A stretch of 35,617 nucleotides of DNA. It comes from Gammaproteobacteria bacterium (GTDB lineage: Bacteria; Pseudomonadota; Gammaproteobacteria; Steroidobacterales; Steroidobacteraceae). The notes under the pieces were generated by a model, which had not been told where the DNA came from, did not search any database, and was given only the letters and a program-made list of their open reading frames with translations. This document shows positions 7,813-15,523 of this stretch, piece by piece; within the stretch, counting starts at the first letter, position 1; every line of letters begins with the position of its first letter. The position numbers and the translations under genes are program-made. The stretch spans positions 19,553-55,169 of the forward strand of contig PKWJ01000014.1 in the NCBI GenBank assembly GCA_003132025.1. The letters are read 5' to 3'.

Positions 7813-9168
7813 ATGAGCACAGTGACCAATTCCTCCCTGGCGGCGCGCGACCTGCAGCATGTGTGGCATCCGTGCACGCAGATGAAGGACCACGAGGCGC
7901 AGCCACCGATACCGATACGCCGCGCCCAGGGGGTGTGGCTTGAGGATTTCGACGGCCGCCGCTATCTCGACGCCATCAGCTCCTGGTGGACCAACCTGTT
8001 CGGCCACGCGCAGCCGCGCATCAACGCCGCCATCACCGCGCAGCTGCAGCAGTTCGAACACGTGATGCTCGCCGGCTTCACCCACGAGCCGGCGATCGCG
8101 CTGGCCGAGGAGCTGGCGCGCCTCACGCCGCCGGGCCTGACGCGCTGCTTCTATGCCGACAGCGGCTCGGCCGCGATCGAGGTGGCGCTCAAGATGAGCT
8201 ACCACTACTGGCAGAATCAGGGCCAGCCGCGCAAACGCGTGTTCGTGACGCTGAGCAATTCCTACCACGGCGAGACCCTGGGCGCACTCGCGGTGGGCAA
8301 CGTCGAGCTCTACAAGAGCACCTACGCGCCGCTGCTGATGGACGTGCTGACGGTGCCGTCGCCGGATTGCTACGCGCGCGAACCCGGCAACAGTTGGGCC
8401 GAGCACTCGCGGCGCAAATTCTCACTGATGCAGACCGCGCTCGAGCGTTATGCCGAGGATATCGCCGCGGTGGTCATCGAGCCGCTGGTGCAGTGCGCCG
8501 GCGGCATGCGCATGTACGATCCGGTGTATCTGTCGATGCTGCGCTCCGCCTGCGATCACTACGGCGTGCATCTGATCGCCGATGAAATCGCGGTCGGCTT
8601 CGGCCGCACCGGCACCATGTTCGCCTGCGAGCAGGCGCGCATCACGCCCGACTTCCTGTGCCTGTCCAAGGGCCTGACCGGCGGCTACCTGCCGCTGTCG
8701 GCGGTGCTGACCAGGGAGTCGATCTACGACGCGTTCTATGCCGAATTCACCGCACAGCGCGCGTTCCTGCATTCACACAGCTACACCGGCAATGCGCTGG
8801 GCTGCGCGGCGGCGCGCGCCACGCTCGGGATTTTCTTCAATGGGCCGGTGCTGGAGACCAATCAGCGCCTGGCGGCGCATATGGCCGAACGCCTGGGGCC
8901 ACTGGCGGCGCACCCGCACGTGGCCGACGTACGCCAGACCGGCATGATCGCGGCGATCGAATTCGTGCGCGACCAGGCGAGCCGCGAACCGTTCCCGTGG
9001 CACGAGCGCCGCGGCCTGATCCTGCATCGGCACGCGCTCGAGCGCGGCGTGCTGCTGCGTCCGATCGGCAATGTGGTGTATTTCATGCCGCCGTATGTCA
9101 TCACGCCCGCCGAGATCGATCTGATGGTCGAGGTCGCGATCGAAGGCATCGACCGCGCATGCGCCTGA
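7813..9168 (+). CDS. bioA: Adenosylmethionine-8-amino-7-oxononanoate aminotransferase BioA
   Basis: This 451-residue PLP-dependent class III aminotransferase uses S-adenosylmethionine to convert KAPA to DAPA in biotin synthesis. Diagnostic features are the N-terminal HVWHPCTQMKDH, ISSWWTNLFGH near the substrate pocket, YADSGSAAIEVALKM for phosphate binding, IADEIAVGFGRTG with the PLP-nitrogen Asp, and the Schiff-base Lys286 in LSKGLTGGYLPLS. The HSHSYTGNALGCAAA segment is typical of BioA. No other biotin genes are adjacent. It overlaps rsmE by 10 bp, so the two are translationally coupled. Confidence 0.97.
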   Translation: MSTVTNSSLAARDLQHVWHPCTQMKDHEAQPPIPIRRAQGVWLEDFDGRRYLDAISSWWTNLFGHAQPRINAAITAQLQQFEHVMLAGFTHEPAIALAEELARLTPPGLTRCFYADSGSAAIEVALKMSYHYWQNQGQPRKRVFVTLSNSYHGETLGALAVGNVELYKSTYAPLLMDVLTVPSPDCYAREPGNSWAEHSRRKFSLMQTALERYAEDIAAVVIEPLVQCAGGMRMYDPVYLSMLRSACDHYGVHLIADEIAVGFGRTGTMFACEQARITPDFLCLSKGLTGGYLPLSAVLTRESIYDAFYAEFTAQRAFLHSHSYTGNALGCAAARATLGIFFNGPVLETNQRLAAHMAERLGPLAAHPHVADVRQTGMIAAIEFVRDQASREPFPWHERRGLILHRHALERGVLLRPIGNVVYFMPPYVITPAEIDLMVEVAIEGIDRACA

Positions 9169-9896
9169 CGCGCTGCTACGTGCCGGGGCCGCTCGCCGCT
9201 GGCGACACCCGGCAGTTGCCGCAGGAGGTAGCCACGCATGTGGCGCGCGTACTGCGCGCACGCGCAGGACAGCTGCTCACGCTGTTCGATGGTCGTGGCG
9301 GCGAATATGACGCCACCATTTTGCAGATCGACCGGCGCGGGGTGCAGATCCGGATCGAGCTGCATCGCGCCATCGAGCGCGAATCGCCACTGCCCGTGAC
9401 GCTGCTGCAGGCGCTGGCGCGCGGCGAGCGCATGGATTTCGTCGTGCAGAAGGCGACCGAGCTGGGCGTCGCGGCGATCGTCGCGATGGGCGGGGATCGC
9501 AGTGTGGTGCGGCTGGATGGCGCCGGCCTGGCGCGCCGCTGCGAGCATTGGCGCGCGGTGGCGATCAGCGCCTGCGAGCAGTGCGGGCGCAACCGCGTGC
9601 CGACGATCAGCTACGCGGCCGACCTGGCGAGCGCCTGTGGGGAGGTCGATGCCACGAGTGTGCGCCTGCTGCTCGCCCCCGACGCCGACCAGACGCTCAT
9701 CGCGGCGGCGCGCCAGGCGTCGCGCATCGCACTGGCGATAGGCCCCGAAGGCGGCTTTAGCGATGAGGAGCTATCGCTCGCACAACAGCAGGGTTTCACG
9801 TTCTGCCGCCTGGGGCCGCGGATGTTACGCGCCGAGACCGCGCCGCTGGCGGCGCTGGCAGCGATACAGGCGGTCGCGGGTGATTTTCTGAGCTGA
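9159..9896 (+). CDS. rsmE: 16S rRNA (uracil(1498)-N(3))-methyltransferase RsmE
   Basis: This 245-residue SPOUT-class methyltransferase modifies U1498 of 16S rRNA using S-adenosylmethionine. The N-terminal PUA-like part is followed by the knot motifs: QALARGERMDFVVQKATELG in the middle and AIGPEGGFSDEEL plus LGPRMLRAETAPLAALAA at the C-terminus. The frame is open much further upstream inside bioA, but family homology (MRLTRCYVP) starts at the ATG at 9159, which overlaps the bioA stop. A short hairpin follows the stop. Confidence 0.95.
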   Translation: MRLTRCYVPGPLAAGDTRQLPQEVATHVARVLRARAGQLLTLFDGRGGEYDATILQIDRRGVQIRIELHRAIERESPLPVTLLQALARGERMDFVVQKATELGVAAIVAMGGDRSVVRLDGAGLARRCEHWRAVAISACEQCGRNRVPTISYAADLASACGEVDATSVRLLLAPDADQTLIAAARQASRIALAIGPEGGFSDEELSLAQQQGFTFCRLGPRMLRAETAPLAALAAIQAVAGDFLS

Positions 9897-9903
9897 AGGT
9901 CCC

Positions 9904-9923
9904 ACCAGGCGCATGGGCCTGGT
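9904..9923. terminator. Hairpin between convergent rsmE and the small RHH-like gene
   Basis: A perfect 7-bp inverted repeat ACCAGGC / GCCTGGT with a 6-base loop lies in the 32-bp gap between two convergent stop codons. It could serve both strands as a terminator. No T-run follows on either side, so it is a weak candidate. Confidence 0.4.
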
Positions 9924-9928
9924 ACGCA

Positions 9929-10222
9929 TCACCGCCGCCGCTGCTGGCGCGGCGCGACGGTTCTGGTCACGAGGGTTTCGCACTCGATGGATGCCAGGAT
10001 TTCCGAGCGCGAGTAGCCTTTGTGGCTTTGCTGCTCCGCGTAGGCCTGCAGCGCGAGTAAATGCCTGCTGTAGAACGCAAGCGCGGCATCGAAGAATTTG
10101 TCTACGGAATCAAACTCCTTGAGAGACACGCAGGATTCGATGAACGCATAGTTCTCGGGATTCAGCGTAATTGTCAGGGGAATGCGCCGCGGTCCTGTCT
10201 TGGCTGATTTGTGTGAGCGCAT
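9929..10222 (-). CDS. Small ribbon-helix-helix-like protein, function unknown
   Basis: This is a 97-residue protein. A basic N-terminus (MRSHKSAKTGPRR) leads to a short beta strand (IPLTITL), then helix A (NPENYAFIESCVS) and helix B (SVDKFFDAALAFYSRHLLAL). The pattern resembles ribbon-helix-helix regulators or antitoxins. The rest is probably helical with a basic tail. The start at 10222 is preferred over 10240 because GGGAGGAG lies just upstream. No partner toxin gene adjoins it: rsmE is convergent and the rhomboid gene is divergent. DNA binding is inference from the predicted fold only. Confidence 0.65.
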   Translation of the reverse strand: MRSHKSAKTGPRRIPLTITLNPENYAFIESCVSLKEFDSVDKFFDAALAFYSRHLLALQAYAEQQSHKGYSRSEILASIECETLVTRTVAPRQQRRR

Positions 10223-10322
10223 CGCTCCTCCCTGCCGCACTGTGCGCCTGATTACTACCCACGAAGCATGCTACGCCTTGCCGCCGCGATCAACGATTCG
10301 TGGTTTGAGGCATGCTAGCGGG

Positions 10323-11228
10323 ATGTCGGCCAGCGCCATCGAGGTGTTCCGCTCTTATCGCCGCCCGGCGTGCGACGAGCGCGCCTTCGTCCTGGCCGCC
10401 GTCGGCATCGCCGGCACCATCCAATTCGATGGCCTGCAGTTCGTGCTCGAGGTCGATGTGGCCGATGCGGTGCGCGCCCAGGCTCACCTGGCGCAGTACG
10501 AACTTGAACGTCGACCCGCTCCGCCGCCGCCGCCACCACCACCAGTGCATCCCTATGCCTGGGTGGGTTGCATCGTCTATGTGGTGACGCTGGCGACGAT
10601 CGCGCTGGCGGTCTCGAACGGCCTGTGGCGCCTGGATGCATTCGATATCGGCGCCCTCGACGGCGGGCGCGTGCGGGCCGGCCAATGGTGGCGTGCCTGG
10701 ACCGCGTTGACGCTGCACCTGGACGGCGCGCATCTGGCCGCCAATGTCGCGGCCGGCGTCTGGTTCTGTTATCTCGCGGCCGCGCAGATCGGCAGCGGCA
10801 GCGCCTGGCTGCTGATCGTGACCGGTGCCGCATGCGCCAACCTGATCGAAGCGTTGCTTGGGCCGCCGAGCCACCTGTCGGTGGGCGCCTCGACCGCGGT
10901 GTTCACCGCCCTGGGTTTATTGGCGGCGCATTCCTGGCGCCTGCGCTCTTCTTATAAGCAGCGCTGGGCGGTGCGCTGGGCGCCGCTGGTTGCCGGCCTG
11001 GTGCTGCTGGGATGGTTTGGCTCCGGCGGCGGCGGCGAAGATTCCGCCGCGCCGACGCAGATCGACATCGTCGCGCACGCCGTGGGGTTCGCCGTCGGCT
11101 GCCTGCTGGGCGCCCTGGCGGCGCAACCCCGGGCGCGTGACATGCTCGCGCGCGTGCCGCAATGGCTGTCGGGCCTGGCGGCGCTGGCATCGATCGTGAT
11201 CGCGTGGGGCTTCGCTCTGGCCAGCTAA
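10323..11228 (+). CDS. Rhomboid-family intramembrane serine protease
   Basis: This 301-residue protein carries an N-terminal cytoplasmic domain (1-64), an Ala/Pro hinge with eight consecutive prolines (67-74), and a six- or seven-helix membrane core. Catalytic features are the HLAAN motif (His137, Asn141), Ser190 in SVGASTAVF and His252 in VAHAVGFAVG. Rhomboids cleave transmembrane substrates inside the bilayer; the substrate here is unknown. The frame continues upstream to 10182, but that stretch overlaps the divergent small gene, so the ATG at 10323 is chosen despite a weak ribosome site. The large extramembrane loop between the catalytic Ser and His contains GSGGGGEDS. Confidence 0.9.
   Translation: MSASAIEVFRSYRRPACDERAFVLAAVGIAGTIQFDGLQFVLEVDVADAVRAQAHLAQYELERRPAPPPPPPPPVHPYAWVGCIVYVVTLATIALAVSNGLWRLDAFDIGALDGGRVRAGQWWRAWTALTLHLDGAHLAANVAAGVWFCYLAAAQIGSGSAWLLIVTGAACANLIEALLGPPSHLSVGASTAVFTALGLLAAHSWRLRSSYKQRWAVRWAPLVAGLVLLGWFGSGGGGEDSAAPTQIDIVAHAVGFAVGCLLGALAAQPRARDMLARVPQWLSGLAALASIVIAWGFALAS
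10521..10544 (+). repeat. Triplet repeat (CCG)4(CCA)4 in the rhomboid gene
   Basis: Four CCG codons followed by four CCA codons encode the octaproline hinge between the soluble domain and the membrane core of the rhomboid. Such a tract can vary in length by slippage. Confidence 0.9.
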
Positions 11229-11251
11229 AGACGCCGCTGGTTAGAGATCCT

Positions 11252-12118
11252 CTAGGACCCGCCTGACGACGTCGACGCCCCCGCTGGATTCGTCGGGGGC
11301 GCCGGGACGAACAACGGTTGCCCCTGAATCTCCTGGGCCGGCGCGCTCTCCGGATGCAGTATCCGCTGCAGCTGATCCAGCACCCGCGGCACCACTACCT
11401 CGCTGCCAGGTGCGGTCGGCTGCAGACGTGCATTTACCACCTTGGTGCCGCCAGTGGCGAGCTGCACCTGCAACAGAACCTCCCCCGAGCGCGCGTTCCA
11501 GACCCAGTCGAGCACGCTGGTATCCGGCGGTGACAGGCGCGACAGGGAACGGGCTGCCAGGTCGGACGCATACAGAATCGTCGCCTCGCGCGCATCGACC
11601 ACGCCGTCCTGATTGCTGCCCCGCTCGCGTAGCAGCCAGAAAATGGTATTGCAGGGAACCTGGCCGACACTCGATCCACAGGCGGGATCCGGCAGCGTCA
11701 TATCCAGTATCTGGCCGGGATGCCCCAGCAGCAATCGCTGTTCGTTGGTCGAGCCGTTGCGGATCACGACGTCGAAAACGCCCTGGAAACTGCCCTCAGC
11801 CAGATGGCAGGCCTGACTTACATCCGTGGTCCAGGGTGTGCTTGGCGCCGCCGTGGCCGGCGCTCCGCCTACCGCGGCGACCGGGAAATACTGCCAGTCG
11901 CTTCCGGGCGCGAACGATGGCAGACACAGCGCCAGCGAACGTTCGGTGCCTGCCGGAGCGACGCTGCTGGACGGTGACGACGGCGCACCCGTCGCGCCCG
12001 CGCGCTCGTCATGATGATGGCCGTGCAGTCCGAAGCGCAGCAGGTGCACGACGAACACGACCGCGGCAGCGGTGATGACCACTGCAAACAGGATCTCGTT
12101 GTAGCGGCGAAGGTTCAT
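11252..12118 (-). CDS. Membrane-anchored periplasmic protein of unknown function
   Basis: This 288-residue protein is not one I recognise. A basic N-terminus (MNLRRYNE) and a hydrophobic helix (9-28) indicate an inner-membrane anchor with the remainder in the periplasm. Directly after the anchor is a His-rich patch HGHHHDE (32-38), then a Ser/Pro/Ala linker, four cysteines (65, 104, 147, 156) that could form two disulfides, and a degenerate EF-hand-like loop (GSNQDGVVDARE, 167-178) lacking the first acidic ligand. The C-terminus is Pro/Ala/Ser-rich. It lies 95 bp downstream of the nitrile hydratase beta gene on the same strand, so cotranscription is possible. A role in metal supply is speculation. 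Confidence 0.75.
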   Translation of the reverse strand: MNLRRYNEILFAVVITAAAVVFVVHLLRFGLHGHHHDERAGATGAPSSPSSSVAPAGTERSLALCLPSFAPGSDWQYFPVAAVGGAPATAAPSTPWTTDVSQACHLAEGSFQGVFDVVIRNGSTNEQRLLLGHPGQILDMTLPDPACGSSVGQVPCNTIFWLLRERGSNQDGVVDAREATILYASDLAARSLSRLSPPDTSVLDWVWNARSGEVLLQVQLATGGTKVVNARLQPTAPGSEVVVPRVLDQLQRILHPESAPAQEIQGQPLFVPAPPTNPAGASTSSGGS

Positions 12119-12213
12119 GCGAAGCCTGACAGAACGCAGGACACCCGACTGGCGTTGACGGTTGGACTAGCCCGTCGCGCTCAAGTTGCAACCCGCCGTC
12201 ACAGAATCAGCAC

Positions 12214-12876
12214 TCATTGGAGCCGCTGCAGGTAGGGTTCCCAGGCGTCGATGGAGACACGCAGCCCCTCATAGCCCGTATCGCCCCACAATTCGCTGCC
12301 GTCAAACACCACCGTATAAAGCCATTGTGGCTGTTCGCCGAGCCCCTGCGAATTGGCATCCGGGAAAACATGGACGCCATGTACGCGCTCGACGACGCCC
12401 CGTTTTCCTCGAGCATAGCCCGGCAATCGCGTATGGTGCAGCGCCGGTGTCGGCACCGTGCGAACTCGATCTCCGACCGTGAAGAGAGCCGGTGCCGTCG
12501 CCGGGCGAACCGTCGGCGAACCCTTGGCCAGTACTGCCGCCACATCGGCCGCCTTGAGGAAGCGTGTCAGCGACCGAGCGGGCGTCAGCGCATGACCGGA
12601 TGCAAGCTCTTGATCGCTGATCAAGCCACGGTCGATCATCAGTCTCAGGAGCCCCTTGCACCAGATCTCGTAGTAGCTCAGCGTCGAATAATCCGGCAGC
12701 GTCTCACGCGCGCTTCGAAACATGTCCAGGTTCCAGGCACCGGTATAGCCCATCGCTACGGCCAGGGCGAGAACCTGCGCTTCCCACGAAGTATGAAATG
12801 AAGCTGCTTCGGGTTCCGGAACGACGCGGCCATAACCGTCTCCGCCGCCGAGATCGGCATTGGACTGGTAACTCAT
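12214..12876 (-). CDS. nthB: Nitrile hydratase beta subunit
   Basis: This 220-residue subunit pairs with the alpha subunit to hydrate nitriles to amides in the cytoplasm. The N-terminus (GGGDGYGRV) and [17 protein letters not shown] match the family, as does the C-terminal SH3-like barrel with [38 protein letters not shown] and [21 protein letters not shown]. The ATG overlaps the alpha stop (ATGA), so the two are translationally coupled in alpha-beta order, as in Fe-type clusters, although the metal motif of alpha is cobalt-like. No short activator of the P14K type follows. Confidence 0.93.
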   Translation of the reverse strand: MSYQSNADLGGGDGYGRVVPEPEAASFHTSWEAQVLALAVAMGYTGAWNLDMFRSARETLPDYSTLSYYEIWCKGLLRLMIDRGLISDQELASGHALTPARSLTRFLKAADVAAVLAKGSPTVRPATAPALFTVGDRVRTVPTPALHHTRLPGYARGKRGVVERVHGVHVFPDANSQGLGEQPQWLYTVVFDGSELWGDTGYEGLRVSIDAWEPYLQRLQ

Positions 12877-13502
12877 GACTTCGCGTCCGGCTTCCTGGCC
12901 AAGCCCGTTCCGATCATCGAGTCTCGCGTAACCAGCATCGACAGTTGGGCTTGGTCCAGGCTGTCGGTGTCGAGGGGACGCCGGGGAATAACCAGATAGC
13001 GCACCTCGGCGGTTGAGTCCCAGACGCGAATCTGCGTGGAGTCGGGTAGCGTAACGCCAAACTCACGCAGCACGCCGCGCGGATCCCTGACCACGCGCGA
13101 GCGGTAGGGTGCGCTCTTGTACCAAACCGGCGGCAGCCCGAGCACCGGCCACGGGTAACAGCTGCAGAGCGTGCAGACCACCACGTTGTGGACCGCCTCC
13201 GTGTTCTCCAACGCGATCATGTACTCGCCTTGCCGGCCATGAAAACCCAGCGAAGCGATCGCAGCAGTGGCATCCCGAAGCAGCCAATCGCGAAAGGCCG
13301 GATCGACCCAGGCTTTAGCGACGACACTTGCGCCGTTACGCGGTCCGATCTTGTTCTGATACGTATCGATCAAGGCGTCGATCGCAGAGGGATCGATGTA
13401 GCCCTTCTGTTCCAGGACCGACCGCAGCGCCCGAACCCGCAAATCTGTCTCGGCAGGCTCGCTTTGGCCGCCGTGGTCGTGATCGTGATCGTGCGGGGTC
13501 AT
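12873..13502 (-). CDS. nthA: Nitrile hydratase alpha subunit, cobalt type
   Basis: This 209-residue catalytic subunit binds a non-haem, non-corrin metal. The metal-binding claw is [11 protein letters not shown], with Cys110, Cys113, Ser114 and Cys115. Thr in C-T-L-C is characteristic of cobalt enzymes, Ser of iron enzymes. Two of the cysteines would be oxidised to sulfinate and sulfenate in the mature enzyme. The N-terminus has an alternating HDHDHDH run (4-10) that could bind metal. Thiocyanate hydrolase gamma shares the motif, but the adjacent beta subunit is a full-length single chain, favouring nitrile hydratase. It is divergent from the peroxiredoxin gene. Confidence 0.94.
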   Translation of the reverse strand: MTPHDHDHDHGGQSEPAETDLRVRALRSVLEQKGYIDPSAIDALIDTYQNKIGPRNGASVVAKAWVDPAFRDWLLRDATAAIASLGFHGRQGEYMIALENTEAVHNVVVCTLCSCYPWPVLGLPPVWYKSAPYRSRVVRDPRGVLREFGVTLPDSTQIRVWDSTAEVRYLVIPRRPLDTDSLDQAQLSMLVTRDSMIGTGLARKPDAKS

Positions 13503-13659
13503 GGCGCAATGCTAGCAGGACCGTTACCTGAGTGAAGGGGCCGCCGCGACCGATAGTAATTGACGCCCCTTGTCGCTTCGACTATTTTTTTGGCCCACAT
13601 TCCGATCTATGCTGTCGCCCCGGGGCAATGGCGGAAGTACTAAGTCCTGGAGAAATGCA

Positions 13660-14322
13660 ATGACTCTGTCGCTCAACGATACAGCCCCGGATTTCGAAGC
13701 GGACACCACCGAAGGCAAGATTCGCTTCCACGATTGGATAGGCAACAACTGGGCGGTGTTATTTTCGCATCCGAAGGATTTCACACCGGTTTGCACCACC
13801 GAACTCGGCTACATGGCCAAGATCAAGCCTGAATTCGACAAGCGCGGGGTCAAGATCATCGGCCTGTCGGTCGACCCGGTCGACCGGCACGCGGGCTGGG
13901 CAAACGACATCAAGGAAACGCAGGGGGTTGCTCCGAACTATCCGATGATCGGCGACACGGATTTCAACGTGTCCAAGCTCTACGGCATGCTTCCCGCCGC
14001 CGCGTCCGGCGATCCGGCCAAGCGCACCGCGGCCGACAATCAGACCGTGCGCAATGTGTTCGTGATCGGCCCGGATAAGAAAATCAAACTCATCCTGGTC
14101 TATCCGATGACCACCGGCCGCAACTTCGACGAGGTACTGCGCGTGATTGACTCGTTGCAGCTCACGGCCAAACATAAGGTCGCAACGCCCGTGAACTGGA
14201 AGCGCGGCGAGGACGTGATCATCGCCGGCTCGGTCAGCGACGATGACGCCAAGAAACAGTATCCGCAAGGCTGGAAGGCACCGAAGCCGTATCTGCGCAT
14301 CGTACCGCAGCCGAAAGCGTAG
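13660..14322 (+). CDS. 1-Cys peroxiredoxin (Prx6 class)
   Basis: This 220-residue AhpC/TSA-family peroxidase reduces peroxides. The peroxidatic Cys45 lies in SHPKDFTPVCTTELG, and His37 and the PxxxTxxC motif are intact. I see no second cysteine, so an external thiol must resolve the sulfenate. The C-terminal half (NWKRGEDVII, PKPYLRIVPQP) matches the long Prx6 dimerisation domain. The start at 13660 is chosen because GGAGA precedes it and homology starts there; the in-frame ATG at 13570 adds 30 unrelated residues. A hairpin follows the stop. Confidence 0.95.
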   Translation: MTLSLNDTAPDFEADTTEGKIRFHDWIGNNWAVLFSHPKDFTPVCTTELGYMAKIKPEFDKRGVKIIGLSVDPVDRHAGWANDIKETQGVAPNYPMIGDTDFNVSKLYGMLPAAASGDPAKRTAADNQTVRNVFVIGPDKKIKLILVYPMTTGRNFDEVLRVIDSLQLTAKHKVATPVNWKRGEDVIIAGSVSDDDAKKQYPQGWKAPKPYLRIVPQPKA

Positions 14323-14345
14323 ACGTCGCACACGGGCGCGACGTC
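14322..14345. terminator. Hairpin between convergent peroxiredoxin and exporter operon
   Basis: An 8-bp inverted repeat GACGTCGC / GCGACGTC with an 8-base loop starts at the last base of the peroxiredoxin stop codon and ends 6 bp before the convergent permease stop. It is placed as a bidirectional terminator would be, but no T-run follows. Confidence 0.4.
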
Positions 14346-14351
14346 GCTCGC

Positions 14352-15515
14352 TCAGGTCGCGCGCATCGCATCCGTGACCGGCACCCGGGCAGCTCGCAGC
14401 GCCGGCAGCAGCCCGCCGATGAGGCCTATGCCAAGCGCCCAGCCGAGACCCAGCAGAGCCAGCGAGGGCGTCACCGCCATGTGAAAGCTCGCTCCAAGGG
14501 GGCTCGCGAGCAGCCCGTTGAACAGCAGCCAAGCCACCAGCGCGCCGATCAGGGCGCCGGGCAGCGCCAGAAGAATGGATTCCGACACCACTGAAGCCAC
14601 GATCGGCAGGCTGTTGAATCCGACCGCCCGCAGGATCGCCAACTCGCGCCGGCGGCCGTCGACAATGGCGTACAGAGAGTTGGCCGCGCCTATGGTCGCG
14701 GCCAGCGCCATGATCGCACCCACGAAATAGCTCACGAAGTTCAGGATGCCGTTGAGCTGCTGCATGTTCTGCGCAAAGATCTCCGCCTCATGCTGCACTT
14801 TAAGGTGCAGCGACGGGTTTGCCTTGAGGGCGTTCGCCAGGTCCGCAAACGCCCCAGGTGACTGCAGCATCACGTTCGCCTGGTTATAGGTGTTGCGGCC
14901 GAAAGCCGACAGAATCGTGTCGCCATCCGCGAACACCAGACAGACGGTACTCGCGAGATCGAAGTTCCCGACGACCACCCAGTCGCCACCGCGCATGTGC
15001 CGGTGCGCGCCGACCCCGAAATCCGTGTACTGCCGCACGCACTTGTTGCTCGCGATCAGCTCACGCAGGCCGGGGGTGTACATGCGCCCTGCGGTGATGT
15101 GCAATTCCGGCTGGTAATCGGTGAACCCGGGGGTCATCCCGATCAACGGAAAACCGGTCTGAGCGCCGTTGATCTTGCTGCGTGCCTGCACGAACACGGT
15201 AGCCTGAAAGACGACGATCGGCTTGCCCTGGGCGTCGCGTCGTATGCCCGGCAGATCGCGAATCAGCGGCGCCGCGTCTTGCGCGACGCTGCTCTGCAGG
15301 GGTGACGGGGCATCGACACTGGTCAGAGTGGCGCGGTTGGGGCTCACATTGCCCATCGCTTCCTGTCGGGCTCCGGCGCCCATGGCCAGCATCGACACCA
15401 GCACCGCGACCGCACACGTCACGCCGATGACGATGGTGCACACCAATCCGAGGCGCGCAGGTATGGCTTCAAGATTCATCCGCAGCAGAGCCCAGAACTG
15501 TCTTGCGAGTTTCAT
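14352..15515 (-). CDS. FtsX/MacB-type ABC transporter permease (second permease)
   Basis: This 387-residue inner-membrane protein has one N-terminal membrane helix (about 23-45), a large periplasmic domain with a pair of cysteines, and three C-terminal helices. The FtsX-domain signatures AIVDGRRRELAILRAVGFNSLPI and GGLLPALRAARVPVTDAMRA are clear. It is last in the exporter operon, 8 bp after the first permease, with AGGAAA upstream of its ATG. It probably pairs with the other permease around two copies of the ATPase to make a type VII (mechanotransmission) exporter. The substrate is unknown. Confidence 0.9.
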   Translation of the reverse strand: MKLARQFWALLRMNLEAIPARLGLVCTIVIGVTCAVAVLVSMLAMGAGARQEAMGNVSPNRATLTSVDAPSPLQSSVAQDAAPLIRDLPGIRRDAQGKPIVVFQATVFVQARSKINGAQTGFPLIGMTPGFTDYQPELHITAGRMYTPGLRELIASNKCVRQYTDFGVGAHRHMRGGDWVVVGNFDLASTVCLVFADGDTILSAFGRNTYNQANVMLQSPGAFADLANALKANPSLHLKVQHEAEIFAQNMQQLNGILNFVSYFVGAIMALAATIGAANSLYAIVDGRRRELAILRAVGFNSLPIVASVVSESILLALPGALIGALVAWLLFNGLLASPLGASFHMAVTPSLALLGLGWALGIGLIGGLLPALRAARVPVTDAMRAT

Positions 15516-15523
15516 GTCATTTC

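Noticed and set aside
9929-10222. Toxin-antitoxin module
   Set aside because: The small protein looks ribbon-helix-helix-like, but both neighbours are unrelated housekeeping-type genes on the other strand and no toxin frame is present.
11245-11257. Small inverted repeat TAGAG/CTCTA between the rhomboid and the unknown gene, considered as terminator
   Set aside because: Only a 5-bp stem with a 3-base loop and no T-run; too weak to call.
12873-13502. Thiocyanate hydrolase gamma subunit
   Set aside because: The shared CTLCSC motif fits, but the partner is a single full-length beta chain and no separate alpha and beta thiocyanate hydrolase chains are present.
13570-13659. 30-residue N-terminal extension of the peroxiredoxin
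   Set aside because: No homology to the family and a good ribosome site sits before the internal ATG at 13660.
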